Below, one piece after another: positions 45,368-55,214 of a DNA stretch of 64,000 nt (the stretch's first letter is position 1; the number at the start of each line of letters is the position of its first letter). The DNA is from Roseibium aggregatum. Lineage in GTDB: Bacteria; Pseudomonadota; Alphaproteobacteria; Rhizobiales; Stappiaceae. The DNA lies in contig NZ_JAEKJZ010000003.1 in NCBI RefSeq assembly GCF_017309185.1, forward strand, positions 496,001-560,000. The letters are read 5' to 3'. Below the pieces are notes generated by a model that was not told the DNA's origin, did not search any database, and saw only the letters and a program-made list of their open reading frames with translations. Both the position numbers and the translations under genes were made by a program.

Positions 45368-46543
45368 ATGACTAATGGCGCTGACAAACGAGATCGCCTG
45401 GGCCAACGCGCAGCCTATGAGCAGTGTGAGAAGGTTCTGGGACTTGTAGGCGAACGCCGAAGCAGCCTAACTGTACCCAACAAGTGGCCCTTTGAAGCGC
45501 GCCCTGGAGGGTCTGTGACCGGCGCGCAGCTTGCGGTAACCTGGGCACGTCAAAACCATCCTGCAGCCACGCTTCGCCTCAGCGATGACGTCAATCCTGA
45601 GCATGCCGCCGAGACCCTCGTTAGCCGAACGTACGGAATAGTTGCCGCAGCCTTCGCGGATCGTATTATCGGCAGGGATGGAAGCCGTGACGTGACCGCC
45701 GGGATGCTAAGAGTGATTAGCCATCGATTGCGCGAGCTTTATGGAGGTCCGTTCGACCGAATGATCCACGGCCAATCGTTACCGTTGCTTTCGGTCGACC
45801 ATCTGGAAAGACACGGTCCCAACCCGTTTCTCTATGATCCTGAAACAGGTGAAGTTCGCAACGATTTCCTCGGACTTGTGCGGCAGGCGCTCATTAGATT
45901 AATTGAACCGAAGAGGTTGCGCCAAGAAGATATTGACGCCGAACTTCTCGCAAACCTGTTCAAAGAGCTTTTTTCCAATACGCACCTCCATGCGCGGACA
46001 GATCTCACGGGGGCGCTCTATCGCCGCTCGGCCCGTGGCATCATCTTTGCGCTTCGGCCTGTCGATTTATCTCAAGATACGTTCGCAGCCGATCTTACCC
46101 CGCTACGCCAATACTTTCTGGGCATCAAACCCTTTGCGAGGCGAACTCGCGTGGAGTTTTTAGAAGTCTCAGTATTTGATAGCGGCCCCGGACTTGCCGC
46201 GCGAGCGCAAGGTTCCGAGATTTCAGGAGAGATGCCCATTGAGCGAGAATACGATCTCGTTCACAAATGTTTTCTAAAAAACGTGACCACACAGTCAGAT
46301 CCGGCACACGGGTTGGGTCTGCCCCGCGTAATGCTAGCTCTGAAAGCATCAGGCGGTTTCTTGCGCTTAAGGACCGGGCGGCTGGCACTCTATAAATGGT
46401 TCTCTCCAGGTATAGAGCAGCCGCGTATTGCCAATGACGACCTCCATTTCGTTGACGCCAATGGGCTCCATCCAAGTCCCTATGCTCGCGTAGCTGGCAC
46501 TGTATTCTCAGTCCTTATTCCGACGGGGCTACGCAGCTTATGA
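45368..46543 (+). CDS. GHKL-superfamily ATPase of the ThyX operon
   Basis: From the ATG at 45368 the product has 391 residues. The C-terminal half shows the Bergerat-fold motifs: N box E-L-F-S-N-T-H-L-H-A at about 200-209, G1 box V-F-D-S-G-P-G-L at about 269-276, and G2 box H-G-L-G-L-P-R at about 313-320. No phospho-acceptor histidine domain or membrane segment is seen, so it is not an ordinary sensor kinase. The N-terminal half is unrecognised. It sits between thyX and the 745-residue gene, which it overlaps by four bases. GHKL ATPases are frequent nucleotide-driven switches in defence systems. Confidence 0.75.
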   Translation: MTNGADKRDRLGQRAAYEQCEKVLGLVGERRSSLTVPNKWPFEARPGGSVTGAQLAVTWARQNHPAATLRLSDDVNPEHAAETLVSRTYGIVAAAFADRIIGRDGSRDVTAGMLRVISHRLRELYGGPFDRMIHGQSLPLLSVDHLERHGPNPFLYDPETGEVRNDFLGLVRQALIRLIEPKRLRQEDIDAELLANLFKELFSNTHLHARTDLTGALYRRSARGIIFALRPVDLSQDTFAADLTPLRQYFLGIKPFARRTRVEFLEVSVFDSGPGLAARAQGSEISGEMPIEREYDLVHKCFLKNVTTQSDPAHGLGLPRVMLALKASGGFLRLRTGRLALYKWFSPGIEQPRIANDDLHFVDANGLHPSPYARVAGTVFSVLIPTGLRSL

Positions 46544-48777
46544 GCGCCTTCTATCACTTTCACTGGGTCCGAAAAGGTGGAGGGGATAACCTAGTAGTTG
46601 TCACGACACTACGGGAGTTCAAGCGGCAAGATCTAATCTCCATTATCGATAGAGACATATTAAGCGGCAGCCCATACCCAGACAGTCTTATCGTCATTGC
46701 CCCGTCCGACGCCGCCGTACAAATGAAAAAGAGCTTGAAGCAGATGATCGAGTTGGAAGCACTACTTCGGCTTCCTGCGACCATCCCGGTGGTACTCGTT
46801 TCGTTTGACGCACAAGGGCGGCTAAGCGCACCGAGAGCTTCGGTCCTTAGGGGAACGATCAAATTGGAAAAGGAGGATTTTGAGAATATCCTCAGCGCAG
46901 GCATTTTGTGCTTGGTGAAGACGCGCGAAGCAGTACTCGTCGCACCGCATGCCCACCATTTCGTTCATCCGCGTCGCCGCCATTCGCGGGGGTTCCTTCG
47001 TGCAGCCAATGCTCTCATTCAAGGCGAGGAAATTGGCTTTCTGGCGCTGGTGCTTCTTCGTTATCTCGGGAATGCGGACCTAAAGATCTGGATCGACTCC
47101 TCTTCCATCGCCTCCCTCGTATATGCTGCTTGTGCTCTGAAAAGCCGCCTGACTGGTTCGCCTCCCAGTATTCAAATCGAAAGCTTTTCTTCATACGACG
47201 GGGTGGACCGGCTCTCAGTTCAGGACCCTAACGGAGAACTCGTGCTCATTTCGGCAACCGCGAGCGGCTCTCTACCTCAGAAGGTAATGGAGAAGACCAG
47301 GCTTCCAGATGCTCGCGTAATCACATTGTTTTCTACCGCAAAGCGCGTAGTTGGGACGGTTGTTTTCGATGCGCGTGAAATAATCACAGATCTTGACCCA
47401 TTAATATTCGAAGTATTCGAAGAAATACAGTGTCCGTGGTGCCGCGAGGGATCCCGCACTATTACTTTCGTCGGTGACCAGTTCCTCGCTGACGCGGCCA
47501 CCATCACCGCCTACACCCTGGTTCAGAGCGACGCTTCACCGTTGCTTCGTAAGACACTCGGAAGGTACCGTGGGCGCAACGCATTCAGTCTACGGTCGGA
47601 CGCTGACCGCGCCGTCCATCGCCTGCATGTCGACTTGTCGAAAACACTTTTCGACCGAGACCGCCGGGAGGAAATCCGAACAGTAATACGGCGATACGCG
47701 CCTGCTTCGACCACACATATTCTTCCCTCGCGCGGGACCGACAGTGAGACTTTGGCTGGCATCGTGGCTGATGAGATCACCGCGCTCGGCCTAAAGCGTC
47801 CGGAGGTTCTGAACCCATTCCAGCCCGATGATGCCACTAGCGATCGCCGAGGAGTCATGGTAGTTGCCGCGAGCATTGGGTCGGGCCAGTCCTTCCAAGA
47901 TGCGAGCCGCGATCTGAGAAACTCCTTCAAGAACCTACCCAGGACATACCTCGTAGGCCTGAACAAGCACAGCGTAGCTGAGCATCAGCCGATTCTGCTT
48001 AAAGACCTCGAACACAATAACACGGCGCCGAAGCATGTTTTGTGCACGGTCGATCAGATGAGTTTCCCACATCCAAATCAGTTTTCTGCCTGGAAAAAAG
48101 AGCTCGAGTTCTGGAGAAAACTGAGGCTAGACCTGAGCGTTACCTTCCCAAGCGCGGAAGTCGTCACAACAATCGATAAGCGAATCGAAATCCTATCTCG
48201 GGAAATTTTTGGTGACGAGTTTCTCCTGCCGGACAGCCACAAACAACCATTGCGGCTTAGACCCAGTTTCGCTTTCTGGAACGAAGCCTATGGAGACGAG
48301 ATTACACAAGGAGATGTCTTCGCAACGATCGCCAGCATTCTAGAGAACTGTCGAAAGCAGGCGAAGAGCAGGCATCTATCACCCCCGCTAGCTCAATCCC
48401 CATTTCATATGAACGTTCTCTCTAGCGAGAATTTCACGCGCTTCAATGACGGGATTATCCAGGGCTGTCTACTGCGGGCTGCATTCCCGCACGAACTAAG
48501 CTTTGCGCACGCGGTTACGGCCAATCACAGTGCGAAGATTAGCCATCTGATCATTAAAATGCTTGAGCATCATGCTGACAGTCAGGGTGAGGCATGCCTC
48601 GAATTTCTTATAGCGCTTGCGACGCGGCGAATGTCGTTGGCGGCCGCTGACTTGAAACGCATTGCCAACCATCCGGTCGAAAACCTTCCCGATATTCTTA
48701 CAGTGGTTCTTCCTTATGCGGTCGATGAAGTGCCTGAGGATCTACTCGACAAAGCAAATATTTCTACTCCATCTTAG
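46540..48777 (+). CDS. Large protein with degenerate phosphoribosyltransferase-like domain
   Basis: This 745-residue protein starts in an ATGA overlap with the GHKL gene. Residues about 395-460 resemble a type I phosphoribosyltransferase: H-I-L-P-S-R-G-T-D-S-E-T-L-A-G-I-V-A-D, then R-G-V-M-V-V-A-A-S-I-G-S-G-Q-S-F (about 437-452). The PRPP loop normally contains two acidic residues after the hydrophobic strand; here they are Ala-Ala. An earlier segment, I-W-I-D-S-S-S-I-A-S-L-V-Y-A-A, may be a second, more decayed copy. A C-P-W-C pair lies near residue 305. The C-terminal about 200 residues are helical. Function unknown. Confidence 0.65.
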   Translation: MSAFYHFHWVRKGGGDNLVVVTTLREFKRQDLISIIDRDILSGSPYPDSLIVIAPSDAAVQMKKSLKQMIELEALLRLPATIPVVLVSFDAQGRLSAPRASVLRGTIKLEKEDFENILSAGILCLVKTREAVLVAPHAHHFVHPRRRHSRGFLRAANALIQGEEIGFLALVLLRYLGNADLKIWIDSSSIASLVYAACALKSRLTGSPPSIQIESFSSYDGVDRLSVQDPNGELVLISATASGSLPQKVMEKTRLPDARVITLFSTAKRVVGTVVFDAREIITDLDPLIFEVFEEIQCPWCREGSRTITFVGDQFLADAATITAYTLVQSDASPLLRKTLGRYRGRNAFSLRSDADRAVHRLHVDLSKTLFDRDRREEIRTVIRRYAPASTTHILPSRGTDSETLAGIVADEITALGLKRPEVLNPFQPDDATSDRRGVMVVAASIGSGQSFQDASRDLRNSFKNLPRTYLVGLNKHSVAEHQPILLKDLEHNNTAPKHVLCTVDQMSFPHPNQFSAWKKELEFWRKLRLDLSVTFPSAEVVTTIDKRIEILSREIFGDEFLLPDSHKQPLRLRPSFAFWNEAYGDEITQGDVFATIASILENCRKQAKSRHLSPPLAQSPFHMNVLSSENFTRFNDGIIQGCLLRAAFPHELSFAHAVTANHSAKISHLIIKMLEHHADSQGEACLEFLIALATRRMSLAAADLKRIANHPVENLPDILTVVLPYAVDEVPEDLLDKANISTPS

Positions 48778-48993
48778 AATAAGATGCAGAATACAGACAG
48801 CGATGGCTATTCGATTGTGTATGTGGTCGCAATCACTTGGGGGCGTTAAAGTGAGCTGATGCCGCCGATGGGTCTGACCGCGAGAACACGTTCTCGGAAG
48901 AGCGAACTATCTCAAAAATTACTAAAGGTGCGGCGAGCACCTCCACCTCGTCCTTTTGGTGCATTCGATCAGTTCACATTGAAAGTCAACAGT

Positions 48994-50378
<1,385 letters not shown>

Positions 50379-50386
<8 letters not shown>

Positions 50387-50774
50387 CGCTCCGGTACTCG
50401 CTTATCTCGATGAGATTATCGTCCGGATCATAGACATAAACCGATGTGACCGGTCCAAGCGCTCCAATCTTTTCAACCGGTCCCTGTTCGATGCATACGC
50501 CGTGTTGCTGCAGCCGGTCCACGACCGGATCGAGGCCGTTTTCGACGAGCAAGCAGATGTTGGCACTCCAGATTCTTCCCGCATTTCTTGCGGGCGCAAA
50601 GGCGCGTCCCGCAGGCTGAAGGTTCAATTTGCAGCGGCCGAAGTGAACTTCGGTGCGTCCATCGGGCAACGTCGTGGTGCGCATTCCCAGCACGCCGCCG
50701 TAGAAGGCAACTGAGCGTTTAATGTCGGCGCAGGTAATCACCACATGGTCTATCGCTGTCCAGTCTATGGTCAT
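50379..50774 (-). CDS. VOC-family (glyoxalase-like) protein
   Basis: The ATG at 50774 gives 131 residues: I-D-H-V-V-I-T-C-A-D-I, F-Y-G-G-V-L-G-M-R, C-K-L-N-L-Q and the same [12 protein letters not shown] ending as the protein at 48994. It lies 11 bases after the TRAP large permease gene and overlaps the LysR gene. Likely a metal-dependent enzyme acting on an intermediate of the pathway. Confidence 0.85.
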
Positions 50775-50785
50775 GGCACCCTCTG

Positions 50786-52072
50786 TCAAAACAGTCCAGG
50801 CAGGGTCAAGACTATCTGCGGGAAGATCAGAACCAGGAGGATCGTCAGCACGATCGGCACGAGGAACGGCAGGACGGCCAGAACCACCTTCTCGAAGCGC
50901 AGCCCTGTGATCGGCACCAGAATGTAAAGCACCGTTCCGAAGGGCGGCGTGATCACACCGACCGACAGGGTGATGACCATGAAGACGCCGAAGAACAGCG
51001 GATCGATTCCGGTCGCAGACACCGCCGGCACCAGGATCGGCGTCAGGATCAGCACGCTTTCGATCACCGACATGAAACAGCCGACGAGAATGAAGAAAAC
51101 CATCAGGATAAGCAGCAGCAATATCGGCGGAAGTCCAATAGCGATGAGACTGGACGCGAGAGTTTGCGGTACCTGCAGGCGGACCAGAAGCCAGCCGTAA
51201 AAACCGGAGATGGCAATGATCAGCAGGATGACGGCGCTGAATTCCATGCTCTGGACAAAAACCCGGAACAGATCTGAGATCTTTACGTCCCGGTAAACGG
51301 CAATACCGAGCACCATCGCATAGAAACAGGCGACCGCACCGGCTTCGGTTGGAGAAAAAACACCGCTCCAGATGCCGCCGACAATGATCAACGGCGTGAA
51401 CATGGGCAACATCGCGCGATGACCGGTCTGAAAAACCTCGCGCGGCGAGGGCAGCGGTCGCGTCGGCATTTCCACGCGATAAGACATGAGGAAAGTGGTC
51501 GCCATCAACAGGCCCGCCATCAGCAGCCCGGGAACAAATCCGCCGAGAAAAAGGTCGCCGACGCTGACATCGGCCTGCCAGCCGTAGACCAGCATGGCGA
51601 CACTCGGCGGAATGATCGGCCCGATCACGCTCGAGGCAGCGGTGATGCCGGTGCTGTAGCTGAGATTGTAGCCCTTTTCGCTCATTGCTCGGATTTCCAG
51701 CGCGCCGAGACCGGCGGCATCGGCTGAAGCCGTTCCGGACATGCCGGCAAAAATCATGCTGGCAACAACGTTCACGTGCCCAAGCCCACCGCGGACGAAG
51801 CCGACGAGGACGTTGGCGAAATCGAAGATCCGCGTCGTTGCGCTGCCCCGGTTCAACAGGTTGGCCGCCAGGATGAACAGCGGAATGGCGAGCAGCGGAA
51901 AGCTGTTCAAAGTCTGCGTGATCTTCAGTGACATCAGTTCGACCGGCAGTCCGCCAGTTGCCGACGTTACCGCCAACGCCAGCAGGCAGGTTGTGCCGAG
52001 CGCAACGAAGACAGGCAGACCCAGGGCCATGAATAGGATGAGTCCGCAAACGAAGGGGAGGAAGATTTCCAT
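50786..52072 (-). CDS. TRAP transporter large permease (DctM type)
   Basis: This 428-residue protein has about 12 hydrophobic helices and the expected start M-E-I-F-L-P-F-V-C-G-L-I-L-F. Conserved DctM features include S-G-T-A-S-A-D-A-A-G-L-G and P-I-I-P-P-S. It forms the sodium-driven channel with the small permease immediately upstream (6-bp gap) and takes substrate from the DctP protein. Confidence 0.92.
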   Translation of the reverse strand: MEIFLPFVCGLILFMALGLPVFVALGTTCLLALAVTSATGGLPVELMSLKITQTLNSFPLLAIPLFILAANLLNRGSATTRIFDFANVLVGFVRGGLGHVNVVASMIFAGMSGTASADAAGLGALEIRAMSEKGYNLSYSTGITAASSVIGPIIPPSVAMLVYGWQADVSVGDLFLGGFVPGLLMAGLLMATTFLMSYRVEMPTRPLPSPREVFQTGHRAMLPMFTPLIIVGGIWSGVFSPTEAGAVACFYAMVLGIAVYRDVKISDLFRVFVQSMEFSAVILLIIAISGFYGWLLVRLQVPQTLASSLIAIGLPPILLLLILMVFFILVGCFMSVIESVLILTPILVPAVSATGIDPLFFGVFMVITLSVGVITPPFGTVLYILVPITGLRFEKVVLAVLPFLVPIVLTILLVLIFPQIVLTLPGLF

Positions 52073-52078
52073 GGCCGG

Positions 52079-52609
52079 TCAGTCTTTCGGGTTGCTTGAG
52101 TTGGAGAAGGCGCCCCAAAGCCGGAGGACGGACGCCAGGGCCATGCCCGCAAAGCCCAGCAGCAGGCCGCCGTAATAGATCGAGAAGCTCAGCGACAGCG
52201 CCGTAGTCCGGTTGTTGACGCTGCGCTCCATCATCTCGAAGGCACCCCATGCGGTGAGACAGAGGAAGGCCAGCGAAAACAGCTGCAGGAAGATGCCATA
52301 CCGGTCGTGCCAGCGTCCCTTGATAGACAGCGGCACCAGTTCGACCGCGATATGGGCACCGCGCGCCCAGGCGCCTATAGAGGCGAAGGCGACGGCATAA
52401 ATCGTCACGAGTGTCGCGATCTCCTCAAGCCAGGGAATTGGCACGTGCAACAGGTCCCGTGACAGGATCGACAGAACCAGCAGGCCAACCAGGCTCATGA
52501 GCAGGGTTCCGGACAGGATATCGGTGACCGTTACCAAGGCGTGTTGCAGCGTTTCCGCCGCCCGTCGCGAATGGTCCCTTTCGCCGAGAAATACATGTTC
52601 TGTCTGCAT
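52079..52609 (-). CDS. TRAP transporter small permease (DctQ type)
   Basis: From the ATG at 52609 the product has 176 residues with four hydrophobic helices and the DctQ motif W-L-E-E-I-A-T-L near the second helix, followed by A-F-A-S-I-G-A-W-A-R-G-A-H-I. It lies between the binding-protein gene and the large permease gene, the standard order. Confidence 0.88.
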   Translation of the reverse strand: MQTEHVFLGERDHSRRAAETLQHALVTVTDILSGTLLMSLVGLLVLSILSRDLLHVPIPWLEEIATLVTIYAVAFASIGAWARGAHIAVELVPLSIKGRWHDRYGIFLQLFSLAFLCLTAWGAFEMMERSVNNRTTALSLSFSIYYGGLLLGFAGMALASVLRLWGAFSNSSNPKD

Positions 52610-52674
52610 CAATGCCTCCGAATATGCAGCAGGATTGTCCGGCCCGCAGAAGCTTCGGCGGGCCGGACAATGGA

Positions 52675-53670
52675 TCAGGAATTGTTGGCGATGGAGACCT
52701 CGACATCGTCGATGACGCCGTCCGCCAGCGCGGATAGGGCCTTGTCGATGGCGGGTTTTGCTGTCGACTTGAAGGCAGCGACATCCGGTTCGATCACCAC
52801 CATGCCGTGCTTCTTCAGCTCCCCCAGATAGAACGCGTCCTTTTCGGCTTCCACCCTTGTGCCTTCCGTGCGGGCGATCTGCACCGCAGCCTTGAGCGCC
52901 GCCTGGTCTTCCGGCGCAAGACCGGAGAACCACGATGCGGATGCGACCCAGTGCCAGGGGAAATGCACGTGCCCGGTCAGGATGAGGTGAGACTGCACTT
53001 CATAGAGCTTTCGGGCATATGGCGAGACCAGCGAGTTTTCGTGCCCGTCCACCTGTCCGGTCTGCATGGCGAGGTAAATCTCGGTTGCCGGGACGATGAC
53101 GGTCTGGGCTCCGAGCGTGCTCCACACGTCCACCCAGACCGGAATGCCGGGAAGCCGCAGACGGAAGCCCTCGAGGTCGACTGGCGTCATGATCGCGCGG
53201 TTCGCCGTCATGTGGCGTGGAGCGCGCATCTGGGCACCCAGCTCAATGATCCCGCCCTTGTCCCGACCGGCCTGGCGGAGATTTCCGCCGGAAGCCGTAT
53301 TCATGAAAGCTTCGACCGACGGCCCGTTCGGAAACAGGAAGGGGATCGAGATCGGGTCGTATTCGGGCGCATATTGCGCCCGCCAGTTGCCTCCGGTGAG
53401 CGAGATCTGCGTCTCGCCGATGTTCAGAAGTTCCAGAACCGCATTTTCGCCGCCCAGCTGTCCGCTCAAAAACGGCACGACCTCGAAACGGCCCGGAGCC
53501 AGGTCCTCCAGAGCGGACCTGAACCTGAGGATGCCGGCTTCTTCCGATCCGCCGGGTTTCATCGTGGTATTGACCTGAACGGTAATTCGATTGGCTGCAA
53601 TCGCAGGCATCGCCAGGATGGTCGATGCCGCGGCAGCCGTCTTCAACATGGCACGCCGGGTGAGTTTCAT
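52675..53670 (-). CDS. TRAP transporter substrate-binding protein (DctP type)
   Basis: The ATG at 53670 follows a GGGAGGAAC ribosome site. The 331-residue product has an export signal with a twin-arginine look (K-L-T-R-R-A-M-L-K-T-A-A-A-A-S). The mature protein shows the DctP pattern R-F-E-V-V-P-F-L-S-G-Q-L-G-G-E and A-T-E-I-Y-L-A-M-Q-T-G-Q-V-D-G-H-E. It would bind a carboxylate, probably the sugar acid degraded by the neighbouring enzymes. Confidence 0.92.
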   Translation of the reverse strand: MKLTRRAMLKTAAAASTILAMPAIAANRITVQVNTTMKPGGSEEAGILRFRSALEDLAPGRFEVVPFLSGQLGGENAVLELLNIGETQISLTGGNWRAQYAPEYDPISIPFLFPNGPSVEAFMNTASGGNLRQAGRDKGGIIELGAQMRAPRHMTANRAIMTPVDLEGFRLRLPGIPVWVDVWSTLGAQTVIVPATEIYLAMQTGQVDGHENSLVSPYARKLYEVQSHLILTGHVHFPWHWVASASWFSGLAPEDQAALKAAVQIARTEGTRVEAEKDAFYLGELKKHGMVVIEPDVAAFKSTAKPAIDKALSALADGVIDDVEVSIANNS

Positions 53671-53795
53671 GGTGTTCCTCCCTTGAGCTCCTTTGCCCGG
53701 AAAGGATCTGCCAACGACCGCGCGAAGCCCAGAATTGCTTCGATAACGGACCCATCGCGCCTGACGATGCCTGCTCGCATCCACTGCAAAAGAAC

Positions 53796-53827
53796 AAAAA
53801 GCCCGCGGCATCCCATGTGCCGCGGGC
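53796..53827 (-). terminator. Rho-independent terminator upstream of the TRAP genes
   Basis: GCCCGCGGC (53801-53809) and GCCGCGGGC (53819-53827) form a perfect 9-bp stem. On the minus strand it is followed by TTTTTGTTCTTTT, so it terminates or attenuates transcription from the enzyme genes (53861-57811) before the TRAP genes. Confidence 0.85.
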
Positions 53828-53860
53828 TCTTTCCGGGTGTCCTCCGTTATTTCTGCCGCT

Positions 53861-55213
53861 TCATGCGGCCGTGCTTTGGACAAGACCGGCTTCGATATTC
53901 CTGCGCAAACGGTAGGCGTCCGAATTCGTGTCGATGACAACATCGCGCCATCGGACCGGTTCTCCCTCGCCAACGTCGTTGACCAGCCGGACGTCGTGGG
54001 CGAGTCCAAGAGGCAGATAGCCCTCGCGCACCGACACATCCGCCGGGCGCAGGCCGCCGGACACCGTATAGCCACCTTCGCCGTCCAGTACCTCTCCCTT
54101 GCAAAGGGTCCTCTTGGCGACGGAAACGACATCGGCCCTGAATTCGGTGGCAACACCGGTCGGCTCGCCGCGCAGGCCGACCGAGGCGACCGAAATGCCC
54201 AGTTCCAGGCCGATTAGATGCCAGCGCTTGTAGTTGCACATGTAGCGGCCGCTCTGGTCGGTCACGACCTTGTATTCCTCGAAACAGTTGCGTAGGTAGT
54301 CCGTGTCGCCCTCGAAACAGACCCACACCCCCTTGCGAATGTCATGCGGGATGGGCAGGCCGTCGGCGGTCAGGCACGACGCCACCTCGACCATGCCTTT
54401 TCGTTCCAGGACGCCGCCTTCGCTTGCGGGCCGCATCAGGTTCGGAACGTCATCGATCCCTCCAGGCGGAAAGGCGAGGCCGTTGACGGGCGCGTCCAGG
54501 CCGCAGCAATTGGCGATCGCCGCGCTTTCGATCGCCGGCTTGGAGCCGTCGAGAAACGCATTGAACATCTTCGGGTTCAGTCGGCCGCGCTCGGCCTGTT
54601 CCCGCGTCAGCCCCCAGAAGTCCCAGACCGTGTCCGGAGTGGACCGGCGGTAATGAGGCAGCCACTTGTGCCCCCGGCCGGCCGCAACGACGTTGAACCC
54701 GCAGGCCCGTGCCCAATCCACAAGATCGCAGGCAAGGGCGGGCTGGTCGCCGTAGGCCATGGAATAGATCACGCCGGCACTGCGGGCGCGGGCGCCGAGC
54801 CCCGGACCGGCAAAGGCATCCGCCTCGACCGTGACGTTGATAACGTGCTTTCCGTGGTCGAAGGCGCGAAGGCAATGGCTGACGGCAGCCATTGGATTGC
54901 CGGTGCACTCGATGATGATATCGATCCCCGGATGGGCGATCAGGGCCTCCCAGTCGTCGCTGACACAGGTCGTTCCGCTGCGCACCGCCGTATCGAGGTC
55001 GCGGGCCGAAAAGCTTTCATCGGGCCAGCCGACATAAGCCATGTTCGACCGGGCGGTTTCGGGCTTCAGGTCGACGATACCGGCAATATGAATACCTTTC
55101 AGGCGCAGGGCCTGGGCTAGAAACATCGTGCCGAACTTGCCCGCACCGATCATCCCTACACGAATAGGTCGGCCTTCGGCGGCGCGGGCCTGCATTTTTT
55201 CAAAAAGGTTCAT
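53861..55213 (-). CDS. NAD(P)-binding oxidoreductase with SAF-like C-terminus
   Basis: This 450-residue protein has an N-terminal Rossmann fold with G-M-I-G-A-G-K-F-G-T-M-F at about residues 19-30, and a homoserine-dehydrogenase-like middle (E-C-T-G-N-P, H-V-I-N-V-T-V-E-A-D). Its C-terminal about 110 residues look like an SAF-type beta-clip (V-S-V-A-K-R-T-L-C-K-G-E-V-L-D-G-E-G-G-Y-T-V). Proteins of this plan are found in sugar-acid catabolic operons. Encoded next to the IlvD/Edd dehydratase (one base between stop and next gene). The exact reaction is unknown. Confidence 0.75.
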   Translation of the reverse strand: MNLFEKMQARAAEGRPIRVGMIGAGKFGTMFLAQALRLKGIHIAGIVDLKPETARSNMAYVGWPDESFSARDLDTAVRSGTTCVSDDWEALIAHPGIDIIIECTGNPMAAVSHCLRAFDHGKHVINVTVEADAFAGPGLGARARSAGVIYSMAYGDQPALACDLVDWARACGFNVVAAGRGHKWLPHYRRSTPDTVWDFWGLTREQAERGRLNPKMFNAFLDGSKPAIESAAIANCCGLDAPVNGLAFPPGGIDDVPNLMRPASEGGVLERKGMVEVASCLTADGLPIPHDIRKGVWVCFEGDTDYLRNCFEEYKVVTDQSGRYMCNYKRWHLIGLELGISVASVGLRGEPTGVATEFRADVVSVAKRTLCKGEVLDGEGGYTVSGGLRPADVSVREGYLPLGLAHDVRLVNDVGEGEPVRWRDVVIDTNSDAYRLRRNIEAGLVQSTAA

Positions 55214-55214
55214 C

